Shown here in pieces: positions 46,657 through 55,701 of a stretch of 64,000 nt of DNA. Source of the stretch: Sphingobium sp. EM0848 (lineage in GTDB: Bacteria > Pseudomonadota > Alphaproteobacteria > Sphingomonadales > Sphingomonadaceae); assembly GCF_013375555.1 (NCBI RefSeq), contig NZ_JABXWB010000001.1:2108001-2172000 (forward strand). The letters are read 5' to 3'. Position 1 is the first letter of the stretch. Each line of letters starts with the position of its first letter. The translations under genes and the position numbers were made by a program. The notes under the pieces are model-generated. The model did no database searches, was not told the DNA's origin, and was given only the letters and a program-made list of their open reading frames with translations.

Positions 46657-48534
46657 TTAACGCGGCGTGCTGTAATCGATGCGGTACAGCGTATAGGGCA
46701 GCGTCAATCCGGTCTTCAGCGCCACCGGCTTCAGCCAGCCTGGCACGTCACCCCGCATCAGCCCGGCATAAAAGCCCTTGGGACTGCGCGCCTGATAGAT
46801 GGTGCCTTCGGGAAAGCCGGGGCAGACCAGCAAATAGGTCGCATGATGCTTCGCCGCGATGGGCCGGAAATCTTCCGCCGAACCGTCATAGGCATGGTGC
46901 ATGTCCAGAATCACCGCCCCGTTGCGATGATAGGGGCCGGCCACGGCGCTGTGATGCGTCACCGCGATCAGGCGCGGCCCCAGATCGACCATGGTGAAGA
47001 TGGTGGCGGCAGGAAGCTGATCCAGCACCTGCAGCGCGGGAAGCGTCCGGCAACGGCCATTGGCCTTGTCGATCGCCGCCCGCCTTGTCTTGACCGCCGC
47101 TTTCTGCGGCTTGGGCTGGACGCCGGTCGCCTTGGCCCAAAGTTGGTTGATCTGCGGATAGAGGGGCGTGGCAAAGGCAACCACCCCCAGCAGCGCCACG
47201 CCGACCAACGCCAGCCCACGCACCAGAGGGCGCCCCGTGCCGACCATGCAGAGCAAGCGGTACGCAGCCCAGGCGGCAGGCGGAATCGCCAGTAATTGCG
47301 CCGCCGGCCCCGCCCGAAGCTGCCAGAACAGCAGAGCGGTCGAAAACAGCATCATCAGGCCTACAGTGGCCCATGCCCAGAGCCGGTCGGCATCGCGCCG
47401 CGAATCCCACAGCGCCCAGATCAGGCCGATCACCCCCGCCGCCGGGATCGCCATCAACGGTACGATCAGGCTCCAGGCCTGCACGGTGATCGGCTTGGCC
47501 TCGCGGATATTGGCGAGCCAGAGCTTCTGGAGTTCGGGCGAAATCTGATAGGCGCCGGACAGGCATTGCGGCCAGCTCAGCCAGGCAAAGGCCGCCACGC
47601 CCATTCCGACGACGATCCCCGCCCCCAGCCGCGCCGGCCAGCTTTTGAGCGGCAGCAGCGCCAGCAGCACCATCCCCGCCGAAGCCACCGCAAAAATCGC
47701 AACCCAGATGGGCGAGATCGCATCGCACACCATGTCCCGATTGGCATAGCTGGCGAACAACAGGAAGGAGAGCGACGTTGCCCCGGTCAGGCTGAGCGCA
47801 TAGGGCAGCATCCGCCGCGCCGCGCCCTCCTTGAACACCCAGCGCAGGGCGATCAGCGCGCCGCCCGCCGCCAGATAGACGATCATCTCCATGCCGATGG
47901 CAATGGACAGCGCGCTGCTGACCCCCGCGACAATGCCGCCGCGCAGCCAGTTGCGATCGATCAGCCCCGCCAGCATCAGCACGGTGAAGGCAAGCTGCCA
48001 GCCATGATGGTCGATGCGCATCGGCATGAACATGCTGACGCCCATCTGCGCGGCGAAGGGCGCGATCGCCGCCAGGAACCAGCTATTCCCCCCGGCAAGC
48101 CGCCGGGCGATGAAGCCCAGCCCCAGCATCAACGGCAGCAACGGGATCATCGGCGCAATGGCGCAGGCCAGCCGATCCGCCAGTCCCTGATCGACAAAGG
48201 CGCGGAAGAACAGCATCAGGCCCGCAATCGGCAGGTCGACCAGCCGCGACCAATGGATGTTGAACCCGGCGGGCGGATCGAGCCGATATTGCCGCAGATC
48301 GTACCAGCCCTGCCCGGCCAGCCAATCCTTCACCTGCGCATAGCGGATATTGTCGTCGGTATCGCTGAGCGTCAGCCAGTGGATCTGCGGCCAGCGCGTC
48401 GCGATCAGCCCCGCCATGACCGAAATCCACAGCAGGACAGTGAGCCACTTCCAGTTACGCGATCCATAAACGGACATTTCGGTCGCGAAGGCAGCGACGC
48501 GGGCACGCAGGGCAGACCGGCTTTGCAAGTTCAT
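46657..48534 (-). CDS. GT-C/STT3-like polytopic membrane protein
   Basis: 625 residues with about a dozen hydrophobic segments and a periplasmic C-terminal part. Near the start are DTDDNIRYAQVKDWLAGQGW and NIHWSRLVDLPIA, and later MRIDHHGWQLAF; the paired Asp and DHHGWQ resemble the first external loop of GT-C glycosyltransferases (PglB/STT3-like). No WWDYG motif was found. Next to GtrA, so it may transfer a sugar for an envelope glycan. Family assignment is by pattern only. Confidence 0.72.
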   Translation of the reverse strand: MNLQSRSALRARVAAFATEMSVYGSRNWKWLTVLLWISVMAGLIATRWPQIHWLTLSDTDDNIRYAQVKDWLAGQGWYDLRQYRLDPPAGFNIHWSRLVDLPIAGLMLFFRAFVDQGLADRLACAIAPMIPLLPLMLGLGFIARRLAGGNSWFLAAIAPFAAQMGVSMFMPMRIDHHGWQLAFTVLMLAGLIDRNWLRGGIVAGVSSALSIAIGMEMIVYLAAGGALIALRWVFKEGAARRMLPYALSLTGATSLSFLLFASYANRDMVCDAISPIWVAIFAVASAGMVLLALLPLKSWPARLGAGIVVGMGVAAFAWLSWPQCLSGAYQISPELQKLWLANIREAKPITVQAWSLIVPLMAIPAAGVIGLIWALWDSRRDADRLWAWATVGLMMLFSTALLFWQLRAGPAAQLLAIPPAAWAAYRLLCMVGTGRPLVRGLALVGVALLGVVAFATPLYPQINQLWAKATGVQPKPQKAAVKTRRAAIDKANGRCRTLPALQVLDQLPAATIFTMVDLGPRLIAVTHHSAVAGPYHRNGAVILDMHHAYDGSAEDFRPIAAKHHATYLLVCPGFPEGTIYQARSPKGFYAGLMRGDVPGWLKPVALKTGLTLPYTLYRIDYSTPR

Positions 48535-48578
48535 GGCCCGTGGATTAGAGGCTCCGCAACAAAGCGCAACGGGGCGGC

Positions 48579-48995
48579 ATGAAAATCCTCCAAATCCTCA
48601 CACCGGAAAAGCAGGCGCTATTCTGGCAGATCGTCCGCTACGGCGTCACCGGGCTGTTCGTGACCGCCTGTCAGGCCGCAATTTACTGGACGCTGGCCGC
48701 CCCGGCCGGGCTGCACCCGCAGATCGCCAACGGCGTCGGCTATCTGGCGGCGGTGATGATCGGTTATGTCACGCATAGCAGCTTCACCTTTCGCGGCCAT
48801 GGCAGCCGCGACAATCAAACGGCGCGCGGCGTCCGCTTCGTCGCGGTATCACTGATCAGCTATGCGTTGAACGCGCTCTGGGTGTGGCTCTGTGTCACCC
48901 ATATGAAATGGCCGGAATGGTCGCCCATCCCGGCCATGATCTTCGTGACGCCGGCCGTGGTGTTCGGCCTCAACCGGCAATGGGTGTTTCGATAG
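48579..48995 (+). CDS. GtrA family membrane protein
   Basis: 138 residues with four helices and FWQIVRYGVTGLFVTACQAA, the family opening, plus YVTHSSFTFRGHGSR and FGLNRQWVFR at the end. GtrA proteins flip undecaprenyl-linked sugars. It is divergent to the GT-C-like gene by 44 bases and likely works with it. Confidence 0.9.
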   Translation: MKILQILTPEKQALFWQIVRYGVTGLFVTACQAAIYWTLAAPAGLHPQIANGVGYLAAVMIGYVTHSSFTFRGHGSRDNQTARGVRFVAVSLISYALNALWVWLCVTHMKWPEWSPIPAMIFVTPAVVFGLNRQWVFR

Positions 48996-48998
48996 GCG

Positions 48999-49802
48999 TC
49001 AGTGGACGAACCGCGCCACCACGTCGCGATAGGACCGGCTGACCTTCACCTGGGCGCCGGATTCCAGCACCAGGAAGCATTCGCCATTGGTATGCGGCTT
49101 GACCTGCCGCACCTGGCTCAGGTTCACGATGGTCGATCGATGCACCCGCTGGAAATTGCGCGGGTCCAGCCGCTTCTCCAGATCCTTCATCGTCTCGCGC
49201 AGGATGAGCGAATTGTCGGCGGTGTAGATGCACATATAGTCGCCCGCCGCGTCGATCCGCTCGATCGAATCCACATCCACGCGGAAAATCTGGCCGCGAT
49301 CCTTGATGTTGATGAGCTTTTCGAAGCGATTGGCGGCCGGCGCCTCTTCATCCGCCGCCGCGAAATCGCTCATCGCGTCGGGTGCGACTTCCGCAAGCAC
49401 TTCACGCAGCTTTTCCGCTTCCTGCACCTGCTTCTTTTCCGACAGACGCTGGCGCACGCGATCAAGCGCATCGGCCAGCCGCCCTTCCTCGACCGGCTTC
49501 ATCAGATAATCCACCGCCTGCGCCTCGAAAGCGCGGATCGCGTGGTCGCTATAGGCGGTGCAGAAGATGAAAAGCGGCGGTTCGACCTCCATCAGCCCCT
49601 GCACGACGGAAAATCCGTCGAAACCGGGCATCTGAATGTCGAGGAACACAAGGTCGGGCTTATGCGTCTTGATGGCGCGGATCGCTTCACGGCCGTTGGA
49701 ACAGGTTTCTACGATTTCGACATCCTCATGCGCTTCCAGACGCAGCTTAAGGCCCTGAATAGCCAGGCTTTCGTCGTCGACGAGGATTGTTCTGATGGTC
49801 AT
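48999..49802 (-). CDS. LytTR-type response regulator
   Basis: 267 residues. Receiver with the phospho-acceptor LVFLDIQMPGFDG and the Lys MKPVEEG; residues about 165-267 are a LytTR DNA-binding domain (INIKDRGQIFRVDVDSIERI, NFQRVHRSTIVNLSQVRQVK). Overlaps its sensor kinase by 4 bases. Target genes unknown. Confidence 0.92.
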   Translation of the reverse strand: MTIRTILVDDESLAIQGLKLRLEAHEDVEIVETCSNGREAIRAIKTHKPDLVFLDIQMPGFDGFSVVQGLMEVEPPLFIFCTAYSDHAIRAFEAQAVDYLMKPVEEGRLADALDRVRQRLSEKKQVQEAEKLREVLAEVAPDAMSDFAAADEEAPAANRFEKLINIKDRGQIFRVDVDSIERIDAAGDYMCIYTADNSLILRETMKDLEKRLDPRNFQRVHRSTIVNLSQVRQVKPHTNGECFLVLESGAQVKVSRSYRDVVARFVH

Positions 49803-50905
49803 GCGGCCACTCTCGATGGTTCATCCAAATTCAGCGGCATTTCGATCACGACCGAAAAACCGCCTGGCGTGGAACGCGTCTCGAAGCTCTGTCGTTCCCC
49901 GAAGGCCTGAATCAGCCGGTCGCGGATGTTCGCCAGGCCAACGCCCGTTCCTTCGCTGACCAGATTGTTCGGGCGGGTGAACCCCTCATTCAATCCCGGA
50001 CCCGTATCGGATACGATGATCCGGACGTTTTCACCGGCAGGCTGCGCCGTGACGGAGATTTCCGCCCCCTCCTCCTTGGGCGTGACCGCATATTTGATCG
50101 CATTCTCGACCAGCGGCTGAAGCAGCAGGGAAGGCAGGCGCGACTGCGCAACGGCCGGATCGATGTTGAAAATCGGCCGCAAACGGTCCTCAAACCGCAT
50201 CTTTTCAATCTCGAGATAAAGTTTCAGTGTCTCGATCTCCTGCTCGATGGTCACCTGAGCGGTCGGTTCGTTGATCAGAGTATAGCGTAAAAAGGAGGAC
50301 AGGCGCGAGAGCATTGCATTGGCCCGATCGGTCTGTTTCAGCAGCACCAGCGTCGAGATCGAGTTCAGCGTATTGAACAGGAAATGCGGATTGAGCTGGT
50401 AGCGCAGCATCGCCAACTGCGCGCTCGACGCCTGATTCTCCAACCGCAGCAGCTGGTCCGCCTGCTCCTCCACCGTCAGGTAGAAATTGATCGCGTAATA
50501 AAGTGCCGACCACGCCCCGAGCAGCGTCATCGACAGGTAGAAGGCGCCCAGGAACAGCTGCAACCCCGCCGTATCGCTACCCCGGTTCTGGGTCGAGAAT
50601 ACCCAGGCGTCGATAAACGCCACCAGCCCCGCTGCGGTCACCACCGTCAGGATCGACAGGCCCCAGGTGACGATCGGCCGCTGCTTCAGCAGAAAACGGA
50701 ACACAACCGCGATCAGCAGCGTCACCGAATAGCCCGACACGGTCGAGATCATCACCGGGATCAGGCTGGAAAGCGGCTGTCCATTGGCGATGGTCGACGA
50801 CCCGCGCAGCAGGAAGGCCCCCGCCCAGCCCACCGACTGGAGGTTCCAGAAAGCGCGGTTCTTGTCCGCGAAGAAGGGTTGGGGCTGGAAACGATGCACA
50901 GACAT
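49799..50905 (-). CDS. LytS/YehU-type sensor histidine kinase
   Basis: 368 residues. Four or more membrane helices fill the first half (GYSVTLLIAVVFRFLLKQR, IVTWGLSILTVVTAAGLVAF). Kinase region: MLRYQLNPHFLFNTLNSIST with the phosphorylated His, LLLQPLVENAIKYAVTPK (N box) and GTGVGLANIRDRL. The signal sensed is not evident. Confidence 0.92.
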   Translation of the reverse strand: MSVHRFQPQPFFADKNRAFWNLQSVGWAGAFLLRGSSTIANGQPLSSLIPVMISTVSGYSVTLLIAVVFRFLLKQRPIVTWGLSILTVVTAAGLVAFIDAWVFSTQNRGSDTAGLQLFLGAFYLSMTLLGAWSALYYAINFYLTVEEQADQLLRLENQASSAQLAMLRYQLNPHFLFNTLNSISTLVLLKQTDRANAMLSRLSSFLRYTLINEPTAQVTIEQEIETLKLYLEIEKMRFEDRLRPIFNIDPAVAQSRLPSLLLQPLVENAIKYAVTPKEEGAEISVTAQPAGENVRIIVSDTGPGLNEGFTRPNNLVSEGTGVGLANIRDRLIQAFGERQSFETRSTPGGFSVVIEMPLNLDEPSRVAA

Positions 50906-50920
50906 TGGGTTCAGCCTAAT

Positions 50921-50968
50921 GCATCAGGCAAAAAAGTGGGAACCGGTTTTTTCAAAAAGCGACCCAAC
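50921..50968. repeat. Dispersed AAAAAGTGGG repeat, copy 2
   Basis: AAAAAAGTGGGAACCGGTTT then TTTCAAAAAGCGACCC. AACCGGTT is itself palindromic. It lies in the gap between the HxlR gene and the histidine kinase. Confidence 0.65.
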
Positions 50969-50998
50969 CAGAAGCGCAGCCGCATGCCGGCCTCACGA

Positions 50999-51481
50999 TC
51001 AGGCGGCTGCGGCGGGTTCCTGCGTCACCGGCGTCACTTCATCGACGCACACCCAGACCATATCGCTCGGCTCCAGCGCACGGCCGTCATGCGCCTGCAC
51101 CGTCATCTGGCGGATCGGCTGGCGGTCGCGCCGGTCGGCCAGCACCTGGCAGGAGATGGGACCGCAGCCCCATTTTTCGCCCCATTGCCGCAGCGCGATC
51201 ATGGCCGGCGCCAGGTCCTGTCCCTTTTCGGTCAGCCGATATTCGACCTTGCGCCGGTCGCACTGCATCGGCTGGCGTATCATGATGCCGTTTTCCACCA
51301 GCCGCGCGAGCCGGTTGGCCAGGATGTTGCGGGCAATGCCCAGGGTCGACTGGAACTCCTCAAAATGCCGGATGCCCGACAGGGCGCCCCGCAAGATGAG
51401 GAACGACCAGCGTTCACCCATAGCCTCCAGCGCGCTAGGCAGCGCGCATTGTTCCAGATCCTGCGCCAGATTATGCTTCAT
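50999..51481 (-). CDS. HxlR-family transcriptional regulator
   Basis: 160 residues from ATG 51481. LPSALEAMGERWSFLILRGA, then HFEEFQSTLGIARNILANRL and the wing CDRRKVEYRLTEKGQDLAP are the HxlR winged-helix pattern. No conserved sensing Cys is apparent in the HTH. It is divergent to the rsh gene, 112 bases apart. An in-frame GTG at 51508 is possible. Confidence 0.88.
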   Translation of the reverse strand: MKHNLAQDLEQCALPSALEAMGERWSFLILRGALSGIRHFEEFQSTLGIARNILANRLARLVENGIMIRQPMQCDRRKVEYRLTEKGQDLAPAMIALRQWGEKWGCGPISCQVLADRRDRQPIRQMTVQAHDGRALEPSDMVWVCVDEVTPVTQEPAAAA

Positions 51482-51593
51482 CGTCTTCACTTGATAGCTC
51501 AAAGCCACCCGCGTTGCAAAAGTGCAGCGTTATTGTCTTTAAATGGGATTTTTTTGTTGCACAGCAAGGGGCATCGCGGACAATCGACAAACG

Positions 51594-53699
51594 ATGTTAC
51601 GCCAGTACGAACTTGTTGAACGGGTAAAGCGCTACGATCCGGATGCGGACGAAGCGATGATCAACCGCGCCTATGTGTTTTCGGTCCAGAAGCATGGCAG
51701 CCAGAAGCGCGCCAGCGGCGACCCCTATTTCAGCCATCCGATTGAAGTCGCCGGTATTTTGACCGATTTCAATCTGGACGACCAGACCATCGTGACCGCG
51801 CTGCTGCACGATACGATAGAAGATACGCTCGTCACCTATGAGGAGATTGAGCACGCCTTCGGCAAGGATGTCGCCAGGATGGTCGACGGCGTCACCAAGC
51901 TGTCGAAGATCGAGGCCATGTCCGAAAATGAGCGGGCGGCGGAGAATCTGCGCAAATTCCTGCTCGCCATGTCGGACGATATCCGGGTGCTGCTGGTGAA
52001 GCTGGCCGACCGGCTGCACAATATGCGCACGCTGCACTTCATCAAGAATGAGCAGAAGCGCCGCCGCATCGCCCGCGAGACGATGGACATCTATGCCCCG
52101 CTGGCCGAGCGGATCGGCATGTACGACTTCATGCGCGAGATGCAGCTGCTGGCCTTCCGCGAGCTGGAGCCGGAAGCCTATGACAGCATCACCAAGCGGC
52201 TGGAGCAGCTGAAGGAAGGCGGCCATGACAAGGTCGACCGGATCGGCGCGGAACTGCAACTGCTGCTGGGCGGCAAGGGGCTGTCGGTCACGGTGTCGGG
52301 CCGCGAAAAGCATCCTTACTCCATCTGGAAGAAAATGCAGGAGCGCCATATCAGCTTCGAACAGCTGACCGACGTCATGGCCTTCCGCGTGATCACCGAA
52401 ACGACGGAGGATTGCTACCGCGCGCTGGGCGTCATCCACCAGACCTATAAAATGGTGCCGGGCCGCTTCAAGGACTATATCTCCACGCCCAAGCGCAACG
52501 GCTACCGATCGCTGCACACCACCGTCATCCATCAGGACAATGCCCGGATCGAGGTGCAGATCCGCAGCCGCGACATGCATCATGACGCCGAACTCGGCCT
52601 CGCGGCGCACTGGGCCTATAAGCAGAAGGGCGACGCCGGCGACCATCAGGCGGCGTGGCTGCGCGATCTGGTCGAAATCCTGGAACAAAGCCAGGACGCG
52701 GATGAGCTGCTCGAACATACCCGCATGGCGATGTATCAGGACCGCATCTTCGCCTTCTCTCCCAAGGGCGAGCTGCACCAGTTGCCCAAGGGGTCGACGC
52801 CGGTCGACTTCGCCTATGCGGTGCACACCTCGCTCGGCAACCAGACGGTCGGCGCCAAGGTCAACGGCCGAGTCGTGCCGCTGCGCACCACGCTCGAAAA
52901 TGGCGATCAGGTCGAAATCCTGAAGTCGGAAGGGCAGGAGCCGCAGCCCGGCTGGCTGACCTTCGCCATCACCGGCAAGGCCCGCGCCGCCATCCGCCGC
53001 TATATCCGCCAGAAGCAGCGCGGCGAGGAAGTGGCGCTGGGCGAAAAGCTCTATGAGGAAATCATTGGCCGCTTCTCGCCTGAACTGGCGAGCGAACTAG
53101 GCGACAAGGCGCTGAAGGCAGCACTCAAGCGCCTGAAGCTGGACGATCGCGGTTCGCTGATGGTCGCCATCGCCACCCACCGGCTGCTCGATTCGGAAGT
53201 GATGGAGGCGCTGATCCCCGGCTCCACCAGCGCCGAAGGAATGGAGGAAGCCCACCCGCGCCAGCACGCCCCGGTGTCGATCCGTGGCCTGACGCCGGGC
53301 ATTGCCTATAATCTGGGCGATTGCTGCCACCCCGTCCCCGGCGACCGCATCGTCGGCGTCCGCCGCACCGGCGAGCCGATCGAGGTCCACACCATCGACT
53401 GCCGCTCGCTGGAGGCGGGCCAAGATGACGACTGGGTGGATTTGAGCTGGGACAGCAAGTCCAAGGGGGGCACCGCGCGGCTTCAGGTCATCGTCAAGAA
53501 TCAGCCAGGCGCTCTGGCCGCCGTCACCAATGTCTTCGGCGCGACCAAGGCGAACATCCTCAACCTGCAACTGGTGAACCGCGAAGGCCCCTTCCACACC
53601 GACATCATCGACCTGGAAGTGGCCGACGCCCAGCACCTGAACCGCATCCTCTCCGCCCTGCGCGGGCTGGACACGGTGGTGCAGGCGGATCGGGTATGA
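51594..53699 (+). CDS. spoT: Bifunctional (p)ppGpp synthetase/hydrolase (Rsh)
   Basis: 701 residues. HD hydrolase domain: VTALLHDTIEDTLVTYEEIE. Synthetase: STPKRNGYRSLHTTVIHQDN and EVQIRSRDMHHDAELGLAAHW. TGS domain: FAFSPKGELHQLPKGSTPVD. ACT domain at the end (RLQVIVKNQPGALAAVTNVF). Alphaproteobacteria usually have a single such enzyme for the stringent response. ATG at 51594 precedes the family start LRQYELVERV. Confidence 0.95.
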   Translation: MLRQYELVERVKRYDPDADEAMINRAYVFSVQKHGSQKRASGDPYFSHPIEVAGILTDFNLDDQTIVTALLHDTIEDTLVTYEEIEHAFGKDVARMVDGVTKLSKIEAMSENERAAENLRKFLLAMSDDIRVLLVKLADRLHNMRTLHFIKNEQKRRRIARETMDIYAPLAERIGMYDFMREMQLLAFRELEPEAYDSITKRLEQLKEGGHDKVDRIGAELQLLLGGKGLSVTVSGREKHPYSIWKKMQERHISFEQLTDVMAFRVITETTEDCYRALGVIHQTYKMVPGRFKDYISTPKRNGYRSLHTTVIHQDNARIEVQIRSRDMHHDAELGLAAHWAYKQKGDAGDHQAAWLRDLVEILEQSQDADELLEHTRMAMYQDRIFAFSPKGELHQLPKGSTPVDFAYAVHTSLGNQTVGAKVNGRVVPLRTTLENGDQVEILKSEGQEPQPGWLTFAITGKARAAIRRYIRQKQRGEEVALGEKLYEEIIGRFSPELASELGDKALKAALKRLKLDDRGSLMVAIATHRLLDSEVMEALIPGSTSAEGMEEAHPRQHAPVSIRGLTPGIAYNLGDCCHPVPGDRIVGVRRTGEPIEVHTIDCRSLEAGQDDDWVDLSWDSKSKGGTARLQVIVKNQPGALAAVTNVFGATKANILNLQLVNREGPFHTDIIDLEVADAQHLNRILSALRGLDTVVQADRV

Positions 53700-53711
53700 G
53701 GCGCGCCCTCC

Positions 53712-53742
53712 ACGCCCTTCACATGTCCTCAGGGCGTTTTGG
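53712..53742 (+). terminator. Possible terminator after rsh
   Basis: ACGCCCT and AGGGCGT pair around a 12-base loop and precede TTTTGGG, within outer pairing of GGCGC and GCGCC. The following minus-strand gene ends inside it. Confidence 0.5.
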
Positions 53743-54220
53743 GAGGCGCCTTGACACCTGCTTCCGATGCCAAATCTCTCCATCTTTTCTCATCAAGATG
53801 TTCTGACAAGCCTGCCATATAAGCGCTGGTGCCCTCATCCCGCATCAGGTCTGACATGGCTATCTGTCCAAGGGTACTGAACGCCTGTTCGATAGCGCCC
53901 CCATTTTCATATTTGAGTGCGTCAACCGTTTGCTTTCGGCAGTCTTCCAATAGCAGCCTTTGCATCAGCCTTGCCGCGTTGCCGGTCAAATCTTTCGATT
54001 GTTCCGCTGAAACACGCGCCATGTCCTGAATCTTCGGATTGGTTGCCATGGCCGCGAATACCCAACGCACAAAAACGGTTCGATCCTCCGGCCTCGCCGC
54101 CGCAACGAGACAACGACTAAGATCGTCCTGATACAAGCCAGCCTGTGCGGCATCCAGTGAGAGCGCCGGAACAAATGCCGCCGATGCCGCAATAACGATA
54201 CGCAAATGCCATAGCTTCAT
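53729..54220 (-). CDS. Hypothetical exported protein
   Basis: 163 residues. Signal peptide MKLWHLRIVIAASAAFVPAL, cleaved near AAQA. The mature part has LSRCLVAAARPEDRTVFVRW and AMATNPKIQDMARVSAEQ, with Cys residues in LSRC and EDCRKQ. I do not recognise a family. ATG at 54220 is preceded by GGGGAA. Its position next to rplJ is opposite in strand. Confidence 0.72.
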   Translation of the reverse strand: MKLWHLRIVIAASAAFVPALSLDAAQAGLYQDDLSRCLVAAARPEDRTVFVRWVFAAMATNPKIQDMARVSAEQSKDLTGNAARLMQRLLLEDCRKQTVDALKYENGGAIEQAFSTLGQIAMSDLMRDEGTSAYMAGLSEHLDEKRWRDLASEAGVKAPPKTP

Positions 54221-54313
54221 GTTATTCCCCGTTAAAGTTCGCACATCGATGCAACCCTCATGGGTGACTGACAAGGCCTAAACCTGTTCCCAATACCAAT
54301 GCACTTCCATGAG

Positions 54314-54600
54314 TACAAAGATTCAACGTGACAGCCCGTCCCCATCTCTGTAAGGGGCCGGCAGCAGACCCCTTCGGGGGTCTTCCGTCCGAGACAGTTG
54401 GTGAAGGGAATTGGCCCTTCTTAATTTCCAGCCTAGACGGGGAAAAGTTCTTTACCGGCGGGGCTTTGGCCTGTCCGGGTCTGCCTGTTCCCATGAGGAT
54501 ACGGGCCAGTCGATCTCTCCCCTTCGGACTCAATGCCCCGCGATTCGTCGCGGGTTTTTGCCGTTCGTTCGGATTTTCCGGGCGGACATGAAGTGGAGAA
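54314..54600 (+). promoter_or_regulatory. rplJ leader, probable L10 autoregulatory RNA
   Basis: About 380 bases separate the hypothetical gene from rplJ and hold no gene. The part from 54344 has several stem-forming tracts (AGACCCCTTCGGGGGTCT is a perfect hairpin with a TTCG loop) and ends with GGAGAA before the ATG. Long structured leaders that bind L10-L12 are known upstream of rplJ in many bacteria; that role here is inferred. Confidence 0.6.
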
Positions 54601-54604
54601 TGGC

Positions 54605-55120
54605 ATGGATCGTAATCAGAAAGCTGAGGTCGTTTCCGCGCTGAACGCACATCTGGCAGAGGTCGGTGTGGTCGTCGTGACCCGCAACCTCGGCATGACG
54701 GTCGCCCAGTCGACCCAATTGCGTCAGAAGATGCGCGAAGCCGGTGGCACCTACAAGGTTACGAAGAACCGCCTCGCCAAGATCGCCCTTGAAGGCACCA
54801 GCTACACCGGCATCAGCGACCTGCTGACCGGCCCGGTTGGCCTCGCCTCCTCGGCCGATCCGGTTGCCGCCGCCAAGGTTGCAGTCGAATTCGCCAAGAC
54901 CAACGACAAGCTTGAGATCGTTGGCGGCGCGATGGGCGATGTGATGCTGAACGCGGAGGGCGTCAAGGCGCTCGCCTCGATGCCGTCGCTGGATGAACTG
55001 CGTGCGAAGATCGTTGGGCTGCTCGTTGCACCCGCGACCAAGCTCGCAACCGTCACCCAGGCACCGGCTGCCCAGCTCGCGCGGGTCTTCAACGCCTATG
55101 CGGAAAAGAACGCGGCCTAA
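54605..55120 (+). CDS. rplJ: 50S ribosomal protein L10
   Basis: 171 residues: [51 protein letters not shown]. The ATG at 54605 is preceded by GGAGAA. C-terminal helix ([14 protein letters not shown]) binds L7/L12 dimers. Cotranscribed with rplL. Confidence 0.96.
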   Translation: MDRNQKAEVVSALNAHLAEVGVVVVTRNLGMTVAQSTQLRQKMREAGGTYKVTKNRLAKIALEGTSYTGISDLLTGPVGLASSADPVAAAKVAVEFAKTNDKLEIVGGAMGDVMLNAEGVKALASMPSLDELRAKIVGLLVAPATKLATVTQAPAAQLARVFNAYAEKNAA

Positions 55121-55177
55121 GGGCTGCGTTTTTTCCGAAAGTACGTTTTCAACTCAATTTTTAGGGAATGATTTAAC

Positions 55178-55555
55178 ATGGCAGATATCAATGCTCTGGT
55201 CGACCAGCTGTCGGCCCTGACCGTCCTCGAAGCCGCTGAGCTGTCGAAGGCTCTGGAAGAAAAGTGGGGCGTTTCGGCCGCTGCTGCTGTCGCTGTTGCT
55301 GGCCCCGCCGCTGGCGCCCCGGCTGCTGCCGCTGCTGAAGAGCAGACCGAATTCGACGTGATCCTGACCGGCGACGGCGGCAAGAAGATCAACGTCATCA
55401 AGGAAGTCCGCGCCATCACCGGCCTGGGCCTGACCGAAGCCAAGGCGCTCGTCGAAGGCGCGCCGAAGGCCGTCAAGGAAGGCGCCAGCAAGGACGAAGC
55501 CGAGAAGATCAAGAAGCAGCTGGAAGAAGCCGGCGCGACCGTCGAACTCAAGTAA
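55178..55555 (+). CDS. rplL: 50S ribosomal protein L7/L12
   Basis: 125 residues. N-terminal dimer domain ([20 protein letters not shown]), an Ala-rich hinge, then [20 protein letters not shown] and [16 protein letters not shown]. Ends 60 bases before a strong terminator; rpoB does not follow. Confidence 0.97.
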   Translation: MADINALVDQLSALTVLEAAELSKALEEKWGVSAAAAVAVAGPAAGAPAAAAAEEQTEFDVILTGDGGKKINVIKEVRAITGLGLTEAKALVEGAPKAVKEGASKDEAEKIKKQLEEAGATVELK

Positions 55556-55615
55556 GTTCGGGTCGGGCCTCGCGCAAGCGGGGCCTAGCTTCCCGGTTTC
55601 GACCGGAAGAAATCA

Positions 55616-55645
55616 GGGCGGCACCTTCGGGTACCGCCCTTTTTC
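55616..55645 (+). terminator. Terminator of rplJ-rplL
   Basis: GGGCGGCACC and GGTACCGCCC with a TTCG loop, then TTTTTC. This closes the ribosomal-protein operon here. Confidence 0.88.
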
Positions 55646-55701
55646 TTTGGAAATATTGGATAGCCGCCGCGAAGCTGACGGCTCTGGGGAAGGCGTTTGT
55701 C

